DNA from: Thermothelomyces thermophilus ATCC 42464
Lineage: Eukaryota; Ascomycota; Sordariomycetes; Sordariales; Chaetomiaceae
Reading direction: 5' to 3'
DNA: 64,000 bases
Assembly (NCBI RefSeq): GCF_000226095.1
Contig: NC_016474.1
Location: forward strand, 2,728,001 to 2,792,000
Part shown: positions 11,366 to 24,277 of the stretch, piece after piece
Layout: every line of letters begins with the position of its first letter
Position numbering within the stretch: the first letter of the stretch is position 1
Program-made: the position numbers and the translations under genes
The notes under the pieces: model-generated
What the model saw: the letters and a program-made list of their open reading frames with translations, nothing else
What the model was told of the DNA's origin: nothing
Database searches by the model: none

Positions 11366-14300
11366 GATTCTACTAGTAGAACTACTCTAGTTTCTTAAGG
11401 TAACTTAGGTTTTTAACTAGTTCCTATAAGTTATCTTTTAATCTAAAATTAAGCTATTTAACTAGGTACTATAGTTCTCTATTAATAATATATAAATCTA
11501 GGATTTCTTTAATATCCTATTCTTCCTCTTTATCCTTTGCTTCGATATTTGTAATAACCTTAGCATTCTTTAGTACTAGTTCAAGAAGTAAAATATAAAA
11601 AACATCTATCTATAGTTATATAGATATTAGTAACGATAGTTAGTAGTTAGATGTCAAGATTCGTTCTTTGATAACAAAGGGTCTAACCTTCTTAAAGTCT
11701 AGCTTTGTGCTTAGTCGTTTGGTTCGTAGGTTTCGTACGATTAGATAGACTTTGTCTCCCCTCTCTAGGCAAGGTCCCTCGAGCCTGTGTTTGTCATAGT
11801 AGTTCTTCATTCTAGTTCTAATAAACTCGAGTTCCTTCTTAAGCTTCTTATATAGTATGTACATTTGTTTTACTTTAACTACTACTCTTAGCACTATAAC
11901 CTCTAGTCCTTACCTAAGGTCTGCTTTATATCTGTAGTTTACAAAGAACAGTATAACTTTGGTCGTTTCCGTTAGCGTTATATTGTAAGCGAGTTATACT
12001 GTTAGCAATAGTATAACCTAGTTATCTTACTAGTAGTTAATGTAAGAATGGAGGTACTGCTCGATAACTTGGTTTAGTCGCTCTGTTTATCTGTTAGTCT
12101 ATAGGTAATATGCCGTTAATAGCTTACTATTAATGCCTAATCGTTATATTAACGCTTACTAGAACTTCGATACAAACTTAGTATCTCTATTGGTAATCTA
12201 TTCCTATAGCTAAGTATATACTAATACGACTTGCTAATAGATTACGTCTGCTAACTATTCTGCTATCTAGGACTTCTTATAGGGAAAGAAGTATACCTAT
12301 TTAGTTAAGCGGTCTACTATAGTGAGAATACTATTGTGGATTACCCCTATAGCTATATCCTTAGATTCTAGCAGTTTCGTAATAAAGTCTATTATAACTA
12401 AACTCTATAGTTTATCAGCTGTTAGCAGTAGCTAAAGTAGCCTATACGGCTTATATTATGCCGTTTTGCTTTAATTATAGATGTCGTAGTTCTATACGAC
12501 TTCCTTAATTCGTACCGTTAACTATAGAAAGTCGTAGTGTTTCTTAACTTGTACGACAGTCTTCGTAACTCCTTTATATCCTCTAAGTTTCGATTTATAG
12601 AGTTCTTAAATCATTTATAGCTATTAATCCCTGTTATAGATATATGCTTTGCCTCGGTACTAGAGTTTCCTATTTTTTTCTTCTATTCCATTAGGTACTA
12701 CTAGTCTAGGTACTACTTAATACTATATCTCGTTAATCCTTTCTTCTCGAAAGATTATATAACATTCTAGGAACGAGTCAAGTAGATCATCTTCCACAGG
12801 TGTCTACGTTTCATAATATAGCGTTCTGTCTATTTGTTCCTTAAATAACGGTAGCATTGTTTCCGTTCGTCCTTCCGTATGATCCATTTGTCGGCTTAAG
12901 GCGTCCGCTTATACGTTCTCTTTGCCCTTCTTATAGCGGATCTTAAAATTAAATTCTATAAGGAATTCTACCTATCGTATTTGTCGTCTATTAAGCTCCT
13001 TTATCATTATAAAGTATTGTAAATTCTTATAATCTATATATATTTATACTAGTTCGATCGTACTACTAAGGTATAGTTATTATTCCTTAAAAGCTTTGAT
13101 AATTGTAAGTAGTTCCTTATTATAGATCGGATAATTAAGACGTAGTCTATTAAGCTTCTTTAAAAAGAAGGCTATAGGATGTAGCTTCCCTTGTTCGTTT
13201 CGTTATCTTAACTATCCTCTAATAGCATAGTCTAAAGCGTCCGTTTCTACCTTAAATAGCTTCTTAGAGTCTAGTAGCACTAGTACTAGATCTTTAGTAA
13301 TGGCGTTACGGATCTATATAAATGCTTGCTTATATTACTCTTCCTATTGGAATTTAGCGTTCTTCTTAGTAAGTTTGTATAAAGGTCGTACAATCGCTCC
13401 GAAGTTCCTAATGAACATCTGGTAGAAGTTCGTAAATCCGATGAAACTTCGTACTTTTGTAACTAACGTCGGTCGTAGCTAATTCTTAATGGCTTTAACC
13501 TTTGAAGGTTCTATCCGAATTTATTTTAGGGATATCTTATATCCTAAAAACACCGTCTTCCTAACGTGGAATTCGCTCTTTTCCTTGTTAACTAATAGCT
13601 TATATATATATAATGTGTCTAGTACTACTTTTACGTACTTCTAGTGTTCGTCTATTGTTTTAGAGAAGATAAGTATGTCGTTAAGATAATATATTACAAA
13701 TTTGTCGAGAAAGGGTCAGATAGCTTAAGATCTATATATAGTTATAGGCCGATAGCAAGTTAAGACACGTGAAATATTAGGCTCCTACTAACTAATCTTA
13801 GAGCTATAGGATTAGCAGTAACGGGTATCGGTTTTTCATAGTCTATTTGTCAAGTTACTAATAATCGACATATAACTATAGCTTTCTATCTTTCTTAGGC
13901 ACAAATAGGATTAGGTAGCCTACTAGCGATATCGACAGGTAGATATATCCTCTTCAAAGATTCTCCTCTAAATATCGCTTAAGTTCTTCGTTCTATATCT
14001 AGCTTATATAGTAAATCTTAAAGAACTTTAGTTATGCTTCTTCCTTAAGCTTAATCTTATAATCCTATAGGCCGTATTCTAGTAATCCTTCTAGATACTT
14101 CGGTTCGAATGCTAGGTGTCCTTCGTATTCCTTTAGTACTTCCCTAGTCTTGTCTTGTCTCTTGGCTTTCTAATAATATACGAACTTAGTTCTATCTATA
14201 GTAATACTAGCGATTTCTCCTGTCTTAACCTACTACTCTAGTTACAATGCTCTACATTCGTTAATAGAGAGAATAGCTATCGGCGGTTTAGCTCGTTCCT

Positions 14301-17189
14301 CCTATCGTAACGTCGGTATTGTTATACCGCTTCTTCTAGAGTCTATAGTAGTCTGCTTACTACTGTCTATCTCTTACGGTAGATCTATAGGATATGCCTT
14401 CCCTTGAGCATTGTCTACTTACGATCCTTATATACTCCCTATCTTACTAGTTAAATATAACTCTATTTAAGGTTGTAGGTAGCTACTATTCCTCTAGCTA
14501 ATGTCCGGGTTATAATCTTTATACTATAGTAACCCTAATATTATATCTTTATCATTACCTATATCTATAATACTAAATATAACTATTATAGTCTTTCTTA
14601 CTATAGTAATATCGATCGGTTTAGTCTCCCTATATACTTATTATATTAGAAATAGCCCTTTGACTATACTATGCTTTCACTTTATTCTCTAGGGTATCCG
14701 TAGCTAATTTACAAGTATCAGTAAAATTAGGTTTATCTCTACTCTACTATCTACTAGTACAGGTATTTTATACTGTTTCTATTATGCTATTATCTATAAT
14801 CGCTTGTCTTACCGCCGTTGCCTAAAGACTATGGCGATTTCCTATATTTCTGCTAGGAGGTCTCGATATAGTAGTCTCTTACGCTAGTTCTTCCTATACT
14901 ATGCTACCACTTGCCGCTATACAGGCGTTAATGGTTTTCGGGCCCCTCGGGGGGCCCTAACCCGTTTCCTAGGTCAGTGCTAACCTCTTCGGTTGTTCGG
15001 CTAATAGCGGCTTCGTCGATTATACTTATTTCTATAAGCCATTAAGTGCTAGCAGCTTCCTACTATTAGGTCTGTTCTACTTTCTATCGTATATACTATA
15101 GCTTCATCTAAAGCTCCTAGATCCGCGATTTCTTTTCGTCCGCGTAGTAGAGGCAGTCGTTACTCTAGTACGAGTCCTATATATCTTGTCCTATTCTATA
15201 GTACCTAGGCTAGGCTCGTTTTAGTACTACTATAATGCCTTCTAAATCGTAGGCTTCGATCTTCTAGAGCAATTCGGCCGCTCTATTTCCTATGTTATAG
15301 ACCTATTCCATAGGGTAGAGGCTTCTGTCCTTATTTCCTTATCAGGTCGGCTAGTGATTATTTTCGAATTTGTCGTAAAAGTAGTATTAGCATTTGTGTA
15401 ATATACACTAGAACTAGGGCACTTATATATATGCTTTATGTTATAGGTATAATCACGTAGCATTACCTAGAAGGTATTGGAATTCTTATCTAAATCCTTC
15501 CTACTATATATAGACTATAGGTACTCTAATGCTAAGGTAGGAGTATTTCTTCTAGTAGTTTTCCTACATACGTTTATCTTTTCCATGGTTTACACATATA
15601 AACTAATACTCTAGGTTCCGTATATTATAGCTAAGTTACTAATCGTCAAAATACTCGGCATAGCTATTAGGCCTATCGTATATTATAGGCTGTTCCCCCT
15701 TAATAGTTTCCATAATATATTAGAGTTCCCTTATCTTATTCCTTATCTTATCGTTCTACTAGGTAAGTCAAATTAAGCGTCTATCCTATTTACATGGTTC
15801 TATATTAAGCTAGAAAACTTCGTTATAGTACTATTCGATTTGTTCTTAGAGGAATAGAACATTAGGTCCAGGTCTTTCGATTCCTTAGGTATCGGTCGTC
15901 TACAATCTATCCCGCCTCTAGGTAACTATAAAACCCTACTGCCTTAAGGTTAGGAGAATCGAAATTAGTAGTATATATTCTCCTACTATATCCTATTTAG
16001 CAAGACCTATCTCTAGGTCTATAGTGACTAGTTCGGAGTATAGTGCTTGTTCGTCTTTACTATCGCTATCGTGTCCAAGACTATCTATATTGCTATCCCT
16101 ATTTTTATAGCTCGTAGCCACTACTTTGATAATATCCTTGGCGGTTTCGTTAATAGCTATAATTTCCTTTCTAGGGACTAGTTTCTAGTCTTTCTTCGGG
16201 CTTTGACATTCTTATTTATAGTGTCCTTTCTTTCTATAGTTATGGTAGGTAACGTTAGACTTGTCTTTGGTTATCTTCTTCTTATCCTACTTCCATGCTA
16301 CGTCTATATCTATAGCTCTAGGATATATCCTATACAAGGTGTTAACGTATACTCGTTTTTTCTTATCGTTAGCCTTGACTATAATTCTATTTATCTCACC
16401 TCGTTTCTACTACTCTTGTATATAGAGTTAATTATCGATCCTAATAGCCTATATAATATATTTATCTAGGGTCTTAGGCTAGTTATACTTATATAGCTTA
16501 TCTTTAACCTTTTTCTTTAAGCTATTATAGAATAGTTATATTAACGCCTTATTATTAAGCTAACACTTAAGTATATCCTATCTAAACTATATAATATAGG
16601 AGGCTACTAACTTAGTCTATTAGAGATTAGCAAGTCTTTCTTACGTATAAATCTTCTTATCTTTATCGCTAAAAACCTTCTAAAGCTCTTCTTCAAACTA
16701 GTTATAGGATCAAAAAACTGCCTATATAAACACGTCTTAGTCGTCTTTATCTTCCTTAGTAAGATAGTCGTTCTATATAGGCTCGAACTATCTAAGTACC
16801 TTACCTTCTAGTCTTATAGCTATATAAAGGACTTTAGCTTTATTATCTAGAAACTTGTTATCATTAAGCCGGAAGTAGGATTAGAGGTTCGTTAGGAATC
16901 CTATAAGATTCTCCTTAATTCCTCTATATTTACTAGATAGTTCGATCTTGATACGGCTCGCTTTGGCGCCCTCGAGTGCCTTGATTTTGGTATAGGCCTC
17001 GTTAACTAGCTTCTACAAGTGCTTTTCGCCGTTCTCGAGTTCTTTAATCCGAGTTTAAGTAACCTTATCTCTCTAGTCTAACTCCTAGATCTGCTACTAG
17101 AGTTAACCGAGCTAGGCAAGCAGCTATTCAGCTGTGACGTTAGTAGCTATATCGATATCAAGGTCGAAATCACCTTCGTCCTAAACTAT
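11295..17189 (-). pseudogene. Gy-A1 gag-pol
   Basis: The start codon is mutated to ATA at 17187-17189, 27 bp inside the 5' LTR. In order leftward: a gag coiled-coil N-terminus (about 17000-17180); a capsid-like part (16400-16990); a CCHC knuckle (16202-16250); an aspartic protease DSGAE-like site (about 14755); and RT with YLND for YLDD near 13680. RNase H (about 13230), integrase with the GPY/F module (about 11640-11890) and a chromodomain (about 11460-11530) follow. It has many stops plus the 113-bp RT deletion. An intact stretch of about 84 codons survives at the integrase C-terminus (11640-11894). Confidence 0.87.
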
Positions 17190-17216
17190 AATAGAACAAA
17201 GGGAGTAATAGTAATA

Positions 17217-17668
17217 TATAACAAACCTAACTTAGACTTCTTCTAAAAGGGTTTAGACGGTGGTAAATTAAGTGGGACAAGTATATAGGTTGTCTAAGGG
17301 ATTTGGTAAAGCTAAAGGGTTTATAATAACACTAGAGTTATCTCTTATAATAGTTAGCGATACTTAGTATAAGTACTATAATTATAGGTTACTATTACTA
17401 GTAAACTCCTAGAGTTTACTATAACGAGTGATTATTTATATATATATATACTTCTATTGGTTACTTATAGTCTCTTTCTAGCCTATCTTAGGATTGCCTT
17501 TAGTAGCTAGCTATTCTCTGCTATCTTTCTCTTTTGGTAATTGTTTGCCCGTAGTAGCCTATACTCCCTAGCGATCCCGTGTTAGCCTCGCTTTGTGCCC
17601 TTCTTGATTGGTGGCTTGTTTAGCCTACTACGCCCCACCGGGTCGTGGTATATGGTTGGCTTATAACA
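17217..17668 (-). repeat. 5' LTR of Gy-A1 (452 bp)
   Basis: It runs from TATAACAAACC to CTTATAACA on the + strand. The internal match to the primer-binding site just outside it (AGTAATAGTAA) is present. Confidence 0.9.
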
Positions 17669-20600
17669 AGTAATGGCGTTACAGATCTATATAAATGCTT
17701 GCTTATACTATTTTTTCTATTGGAATTTAGTATTCTTCTTTGTAAGTTTATATAAAGGTCGTACGATCGCTCTAAAGTTCCTAATGAATATTCGGTAAAA
17801 GTTTACAAATCTGATAAAGCTTTGTACTTCTGTAATTGACGTCAGTCATAGCTAATTCTTAATAGCTTTAACCTTTAAAGGTTCTATCCGAATTTGTCCT
17901 AGGGATATTTTGTATCCTAAAAACACCGTTTTCCTAACGTGGAATTTGCTCTTTTCCTTATTAACTAATAATTTATATGTATATAACGTATCTAGTACTG
18001 CTTTTATATACTTCTAGTGTTTGTCTATTGTCTTAGAGAAGATAAGTATATTGTCAAGATAATATACTACAAATTTATCAAGAAAGGGTTAGATAACTTG
18101 ATTAATTAGGGCTTAGAACGTTGCTAGCGCGTTTGTAAGTCCGAATGGCATGACGAGGTACTTATAATAGCTATAAGGTATCCTAAAGGCCGTTTTCTAC
18201 TTATTGCCTTCTTTGATCTATATATAGTTATAGGCCGATAGTAAGTTAAGACGTATAAAATATTAGGCTCCTGCTAACTAATCTTAGAGTCGTAAGATTA
18301 GTAGTAATAGGTATCGGTTTTTCATAGTCTATTTGTTAAGTTACTAATAGTCGATATATAACCGTAGCTTTCTATCTTTCTTAGATACAAATAGGATTAG
18401 GTAGCCTACTAGCGATATCGACAGGTAGATATATTCTCTTTAAAGGTTCTCCTCTAAATATCGCTTAAGGTGTTCATTCTTTATCTGGCTTATATAGTAA
18501 ATCTTAAAGAACTTTAGTTATGCTCCTTCCTTAAGCTTAATCTTATATTCCTATAGGCCATATTCCAGTAATCCTTCTAGATACTTCGGTTCGAATGCTA
18601 GGTATCCTTCGTATTCCTTCGGTACTTCCCTAGTCTTATCTCGTCTCTCGGTTTTCTAATAGTATACGAACTTGGTTCCGTCTATAGCGATACTAGCGAT
18701 TTCTCCTATCTTAACCTATTACTCTAATTGTAGTACTCTACATTCGTTAACGAAGAGAATAGCTATTGGCAGTTCGGTTTGTTCTTCCTATTACGATATT
18801 GATATCGTTATACTGCCTCTTCTAGAGTTTATAATAGTCTGTCTACTACTATCTGTCTCTTACCGTAGATCTGTAGGATATGCCTTCCCCTAAGTATTGT
18901 CTGCTTGTGATCCTTACGCGCTCCCTATCTCGCTAATCAAATATAACTCTGTTCGGGGTTATAGGTAGCTACTATTCTTCTAGCTAATGTCTAGGTTATA
19001 ATCTTTATACTATAGTAACCTTAATATTATATTTTTATCGTTGCCTATATTTATAATACTAAATATAACTACTATAGTCTTCTTTATTATAGTAATATTA
19101 ATCGGTTTAGTCTTCTTATATATCCATTATATTAGAAATAGCCCTTTGACTATACTATACTTCTACTTTATTCTCTAGGGTATCTATAGCTAATTTATAA
19201 GCATCGGCGAAATCAGGTTTATCTCTGCTCTACTATCTACTAGTACAAGCATTTCGTGCTATTTCTATTATGCTATTATCTATAGTCGCTTATCTTACCG
19301 CCATCGTCCAAAGATTATAGCGATTTCCTATGTTTCTGCCAGGAGGTCTCGATATAGTGGTCTCTTACGCTAGTTCCTCTTATACTATGCTACCACTTGC
19401 CGCTATACGGGCGTTAATGGTTTCCGGGCCCCTTGAAGGGCCCTGACCTGTTTCCTAGGTTAGTACTAACCTCTTTAGTTATTTGGCTAATAGCGGCTTC
19501 GTCAATCGTGCTCATTTCTGTAAGCCATTAAGTGCTTATGACTTTCTACTATTAAGTCCGTTCTACTTTCTATTATATATACTATAGCTTTATCTAAAGC
19601 TCCCGAATTTGCGATTTCTTTTCATCTACGTGATAGAGGTAGTCGTTGCTCTAGTACGAGTCCTATATATCTTGTTCTATTCCGTAGTACCTAGGCTAGG
19701 CTCGTTTTAGAACTATTATAATGCCTTCTAGATCGTAGGCTTCGATCTTCTAGAGCAATTCGGCCGCTCTATTTCCTATATCGTAGACCTATTCCACAGG
19801 ATATAAGCTTCTATTCTCATTTCCTTGTCGTGTTGGCTAGTAATTATTTTCGAATTTGTTATGGAAGTGATATCGGCATTTGTATATTATATACTAGAAC
19901 TAGGGTACTTATATATATGCCTTATGTCAAGGGTATAATCGCATAGCGTTGCCTAGAAGGTATTAGAATTCTTTCTTAAATCCTTCCCATTATATATAGA
20001 TTATAGGTACCCTAATGCTAAGGTAGGAATATTTCTTCTAGTAGCTTTCCTATATATACTCGTCTTTTCTACGGTTTATATATATAAACTAGTATTCTAA
20101 GTTCTATATATCGTTACTAAGTTACTAGTCATTGAGGTACTTAGTGTAGCTATCTAGCCTATTATATATCATAGGCTATCTTCCTTTAATAGTTTCTATA
20201 ATATATCGGAGTTCCCTTATCTCGTCCCTTATCTTATAGCTTTACTAGGCAAGTCGAGTCAAGCGTCTATCCCGTTTACACAGTTCCATATTAAGTTAAA
20301 AAACTTTATTATAATATCATTCGATTTATTCCTAGAGGAATAGAACATTAGGTCTAAGTCTTTCGATTCCTTAGGTATCAGTTGTCTACAATCTATCCTA
20401 CCTCTATATAACTATAAAACCCTACTACCTTAAGGCTAGGAGAATCGAAATTAGTAGTATATATTCTCCTACTATATCCTATTTAGTAAGACCTGTCTTT
20501 AGGTCTATAGTGATTAGTTCAGAGTATAGTGCTTGTTCGTCTTTACCGTTACCATCATATCTAAGACTATCCGTATCACTGCCTCTATCTTTATAGCTCG

Positions 20601-21675
20601 TAGCCGTTACTTCGATAACGTCCTTAGTGGTTTCGTCAATAACTGTAATTTCCTTTCTAGGGACTATCTTCTACTCTTTCTTCGGGCTTTGACATTCTTG
20701 CTTGTAATGCCCTTTCTTTCTATAGTTATAGTAGGTAATATTAGACTTATCTTTAGTTATCTTCTTCCGGTCCTGCTTTTACGTTATATCTATATCTATA
20801 GCTCCAGGGTATATCCCATATAAAGTACTAATATATGCTTGCTTTTTCTTGTCATTAGCCCTAACTATAGTTCTATTCATTTGACCTTATTTCTACTACT
20901 CTCGTATATAGAGTCAATTATCGATTCTAATAGCCTATATAATATATTTATCCAGAGTCTTAGGCTAATTATACTTATATAGCTTATCTTTAACCTTTTT
21001 CTTTAAGCTATTATAGAATAGTTATATTAATACTTTATCGTTAAACTAAGACTTAAGTATATTCTATCTAAACTATATAATATAAAAGGCTATTAACTTG
21101 GTCTATCGGAGATTAGCGAGTCTTTCTTATATATAAATCTTCTCGTCTTTGTCGCTAAAAACCTTCCGAAGCTCTTCTTTAAAATAGTCATAGGATCGAA
21201 AGACTACCTATATAAACGCGTCTCGGTTATCTTTGTCTTCCTTAGTAAGATAGTCATTCTATATAGGCTTAAACTATCTAAGTACCTTACCCTCTAGTCT
21301 TATAGCTATATAGAGGACTTTAGCTTTATCGTCCGGAAATTTGTTATCATTAAGCTAGAAGTAAGATTAGAGGTTTGTCAGGAATCCTATAAGATCTTCC
21401 TTAGTTCCTCTATATTTGCTAGGTAGTTTAATCTTGATACGGCTCGCTTTAGCGCCCTTAAGTGCCTTGATTTTGGCGTAGGCCTTGTTAACTAGTTTCT
21501 ATAAGTGCTTTTCGCCGTTCTTAAGTTCCTTAATTCGGGCTTAAGTAGCCTTATCTCTCTAGTCTAACTCCTAGATTTACTAATAAAGTTAACTAAGCTA
21601 GGTAAGTAGCTATTTAGCTATAACGTTAGTAGCTATATTAATATTAAGGTCAAAGTTACCTCCGTTCTAAACTAT
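17669..21675 (-). pseudogene. Gy-B1 gag-pol, 5' half: gag, protease, RT
   Basis: The start codon is mutated at 21673-21675, 27 bp inside the 5' LTR. Leftward: a gag coiled coil and capsid-like part (20900-21675), a CCHC knuckle (20685-20738, Cys partly changed to Tyr), a protease site near 19250, and RT with YLDN for YLDD near 18050. The frame is broken by many TAG/TAA codons and then by Gy-A1. The RT segment deleted in Gy-A1 is intact here. Confidence 0.87.
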
Positions 21676-21702
21676 AATAGAACAAAGGGAGTAATAGTAA
21701 TG

Positions 21703-22130
21703 TGTGACAAACCTAACTTAGACTTCTTCTAAAAGGGTTCAGACGAAGGTAGATTAAGCAGGACAAGTAGGCAGGTCGTCTAAGGGATTTGGTGAAGCTA
21801 AAGGGTTTATAATAATACTAGAGTTATCTCTTATAGTAGTTAACGATGCTTAATATAAGTACTATAATTATAGGTTACTATTACTAGTAAACTCTTAGAA
21901 TCTATTGTAACAAGTGACTATATATATATATATATAATTCTAGGATTACTAGTAGTCGTAGTGATCCTCTATACTGGCTTACCTGGCTTATGTCGTGAGC
22001 TAGTGATCCTTTGCTAGGATCATTTCTTGCTAAGTGTGATCCTGTCCTAATTGGTCTATCATTCCTTTGGCTTGATTAGCCCGTTTGTGCTAATGGCTTA
22101 GGCGGCATCTGTATATATATTTCCGTGACA
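21703..22130 (-). repeat. 5' LTR of Gy-B1 (428 bp)
   Basis: It runs from TGTGACAAACC to CCGTGACA on the + strand. It has the same length as the partner LTR, and their differences are mostly transitions. Confidence 0.9.
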
Positions 22131-23131
22131 AGGGTCTAGCTAGACTAGAGGCTATGGTAGGGCCCCTACTATGTAAAGGTAGCTAAGAAGCTAGAAACCT
22201 AGGAGTTTATCTTAACTAGGCTCGTTATAAAGACCTAGGGCCCTAGACTCCTATAGGCCTATAAGGTCTATACTAAGTATATCCGTAGCGCCCTAACTTA
22301 TAGGGCCTCGAACTTTTATAAGCCTATTAAGCTAGGGGGTAAGCTAGAAGGCCTTGCTAGGGAACTATTAAAGGCCTAATATAAGGCCCTTCGAGTAGTT
22401 ACTAGGGCCTATAAGGCTACCCCTATCCGGTGCCTCGAAACAGAAGCTTAGGTGCTACCCCTCGACCTCTATCTTAATAAAAGGCTAGCCGACTTCGAAG
22501 CTAAACTTGACTAACCGCTCTTACAGACCGGGGCAGGTCTAGGAGCCTCCCAGATCCCTATAAGGGCTCTTATCTAACAGGCCTATAATAGGCTAAGCCA
22601 GAGGTTCCGGAAGAGAAGGGCTAGGGCAAAGGGCTAGGAGCCGAAGCCTATAACCCTAGAGGTAGCAAGGTTAACGGTCCGGCAATAGGTTTAGGAGGGC
22701 TAGAGAGGGGGTTGACCCCCCCTATAGACCTTATAAAGAAGGCTATGGGCTATAGAACTAGCTATGTTGGCTAGCTAGAGTAACCGTTAGAGGGCCGACC
22801 AAGCCGGCAAGAGGATATAACGTATATTAGACAAGGACCCCCTACGCTTGGTTTTTATAGGGGAGGGCCTATAAAGGCACTAGGGCCTTACAAAGGCTTA
22901 GAGCTCCTTACTAGTATAGGCCTATACAGGGGCTATTAGCCTCTATAACTTCCTATTTAGGGTTTAAGTCCTAGGGGTTAGTGCCCCTTACTATACCTAT
23001 AGCTAGGGGAGGGAGACCGTCAAGTACCTAGTTATATAGTGCCTAAACCTACTAAGAAGCCGAACATAGGAATCCTAGAAAATATAATCGTAAAGGGACC
23101 TAGACCTTATTTTACAAGGTATAGGGGCCTG
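22131..23131 (+). pseudogene. Tad-1 ORF2, segment 2: region after RT
   Basis: It continues the LINE frame from the AGGGT duplication to the GCCTG duplication at 23127-23131. It corresponds to the region after RT: Leu/Arg-rich helices, then a stretch ending in a Cys/His-containing C-terminal part near 23000-23060. Many TAG stops occur. Paralogous stretches are at 42843-43430 (+) and 53660-54640 (-), both continuous across the two joins. Confidence 0.82.
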
Positions 23132-23555
23132 TGTAACGAACCTAACTCAGACTTCTTCTAAAAGGGTTTAGACAAAGGTAGATTAAGCGGGACAAGTAGG
23201 CAAGTCGTCTAAGGGATTCGGTAAAGCCAAAAGGTTCACAATAACACTAGAGTTATCTCTTATAGTAGTTAACAACGATGCTTAGTATAAGTACTATAAT
23301 CATAAGGGTTACTATCACTAGTAAACTCTTAAAGTCTACTATAACGAGTGACTATCTATATATATATATAATCCTAGTGATTATTCCTGATCACGGTGAT
23401 TGTAAGTGATCGTATGGTAGTAATTACCCTGATTACTGGTAAGCGTAGTGATTACTATGCTTCCTATGTTGTAATTAGTCCTTTCGTTCCTTCGACTTGA
23501 TTAGCCTATTCGTGCTAGTGGCTTAGGCAGCATCTATATATATATTTCCGTGACA
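23132..23555 (-). repeat. 3' LTR of Gy-B2 (424 bp)
   Basis: It runs from TGTAACGAACC to CCGTGACA on the + strand. U3 (about 23305-23555) carries tandem TGAT-containing motifs. Confidence 0.9.
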
Positions 23556-23684
23556 CGATGCCTTCCCTCTGAGGCTTTTGACCCGAAAGCCCTCTTTAGG
23601 TCATCTTAAATAGCGCTAACATCCCTTACGTTCCTTGTACGTGTTTTTCTCCTTAGCCCCTTATTACCCTCCGTATTGTTAATT

Positions 23685-24277
23685 ATGCCGTCTAACACGT
23701 ATAGATCCCTAGCATCTATTCGTCGTGAGCGTTTAGCTTAATTTATTTCCGATTACGGGTTTGTAGTGATAGCGTGTTCCTATTATATAGAGTATAACCG
23801 AGTATATGAAATGATTAAAAAATCTCGTTACTATGAGGCTTACGTGTGTTAGGGTTGTGCTTACGATGGTTCCAGCGTTCCAGTTTCTTCTTATAAGTTC
23901 CTATTTCCTTATAAGAGCACGTCTCTAATTATGACGTAGTGGATTATATTATACGCGAGCAATATCGTTTAAAGGCTAAAGAGAAAGAGGCTAAAGCCTT
24001 GCTATAAGAATATTAATGTAAAGCTTCTAAGGTATTAGCCTGTCTAACTCGGGTCTGTAAATAACGAGAGTTCCTAGTAGAAAAGGGGGTAGATATAATT
24101 ATATAGGGTTTGTCGAATCTAGACGAATTAGAGGTAATGGAATAGTAGGAATCAGGGGCTATTATATAATTTAATGGTAGCGTCGACATTATTAACTAGG
24201 GCACTATTTTCGGTTCTATCCTAGGTTTGCCTTTAGCTAATCTAGGTTCTACTAATAGAACTATTCTAGTTTCTTAG
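23685..24277 (+). pseudogene. Opposite-strand Zn2Cys6-like ORF (Gy-B2 type)
   Basis: ATG at 23685 is intact. The cluster reads Cys-x2-Tyr-x6-Tyr-x8-Tyr-x2-Tyr-x6-Tyr, i.e. C-x2-C-x6-C-x8-C-x2-C-x6-C before TGY-to-TAY changes, and ends in a YDGS-like motif. A Lys/Glu/Leu-rich segment that looks like a coiled coil (about 23965-24110) and an Asp/Glu/Gln-rich tail follow, with the stop at 24275-24277. One indel and several stops break it. It overlaps the pol stop at 24192 by 86 bp. Confidence 0.68.

Larger units (their letters stand above)
10168..17668 (-). mobile_element. Gy-A1: chromovirus inserted in Gy-B1 pol
   Basis: It is 7501 bp long, with 452-bp LTRs (10168-10619, 17217-17668) and a perfect TSD AGTAA (10163-10167 and 17669-17673). 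The interrupted site, CTTTAGTAATGGCG in uninterrupted copies, lies in the RNase H-proximal part of pol. Gag is at the right. A deletion of about 113 bp in RT (near 13718) removes the segment between the first catalytic Asp region and the YxDD box. It is the innermost layer of a three-level nest. Confidence 0.93.
7067..22130 (-). mobile_element. Gy-B1: Ty3/gypsy chromovirus inside Tad-1, split by Gy-A1
   Basis: It is bounded by two 428-bp LTRs (7067-7494, 21703-22130) and a perfect 5-bp TSD AGGGT (7062-7066 and 22131-22135). gag lies at the right and the chromodomain at the left, so it is transcribed leftward. Removing Gy-A1 and one TSD copy leaves about 7.56 kb. Gag-pol aligns closely with the A-type elements, but U3 and the opposite-strand ORF are of a different type (B). 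Confidence 0.93.

Noticed and set aside
16203-16469. Hydrophobic + strand frame resembling a membrane protein (also at 20533, 29039, 36289)
   Set aside because: These are antisense readings of gag capsid and zinc-knuckle sequence, recurring in each copy; the start codons are often TTG or GTG.
18672-18893. Repeated 73-codon frame (also near 38351 and 48168)
   Set aside because: It is the complementary strand of the conserved protease-RT linker of gag-pol. Open only because the pol sense strand constrains it.
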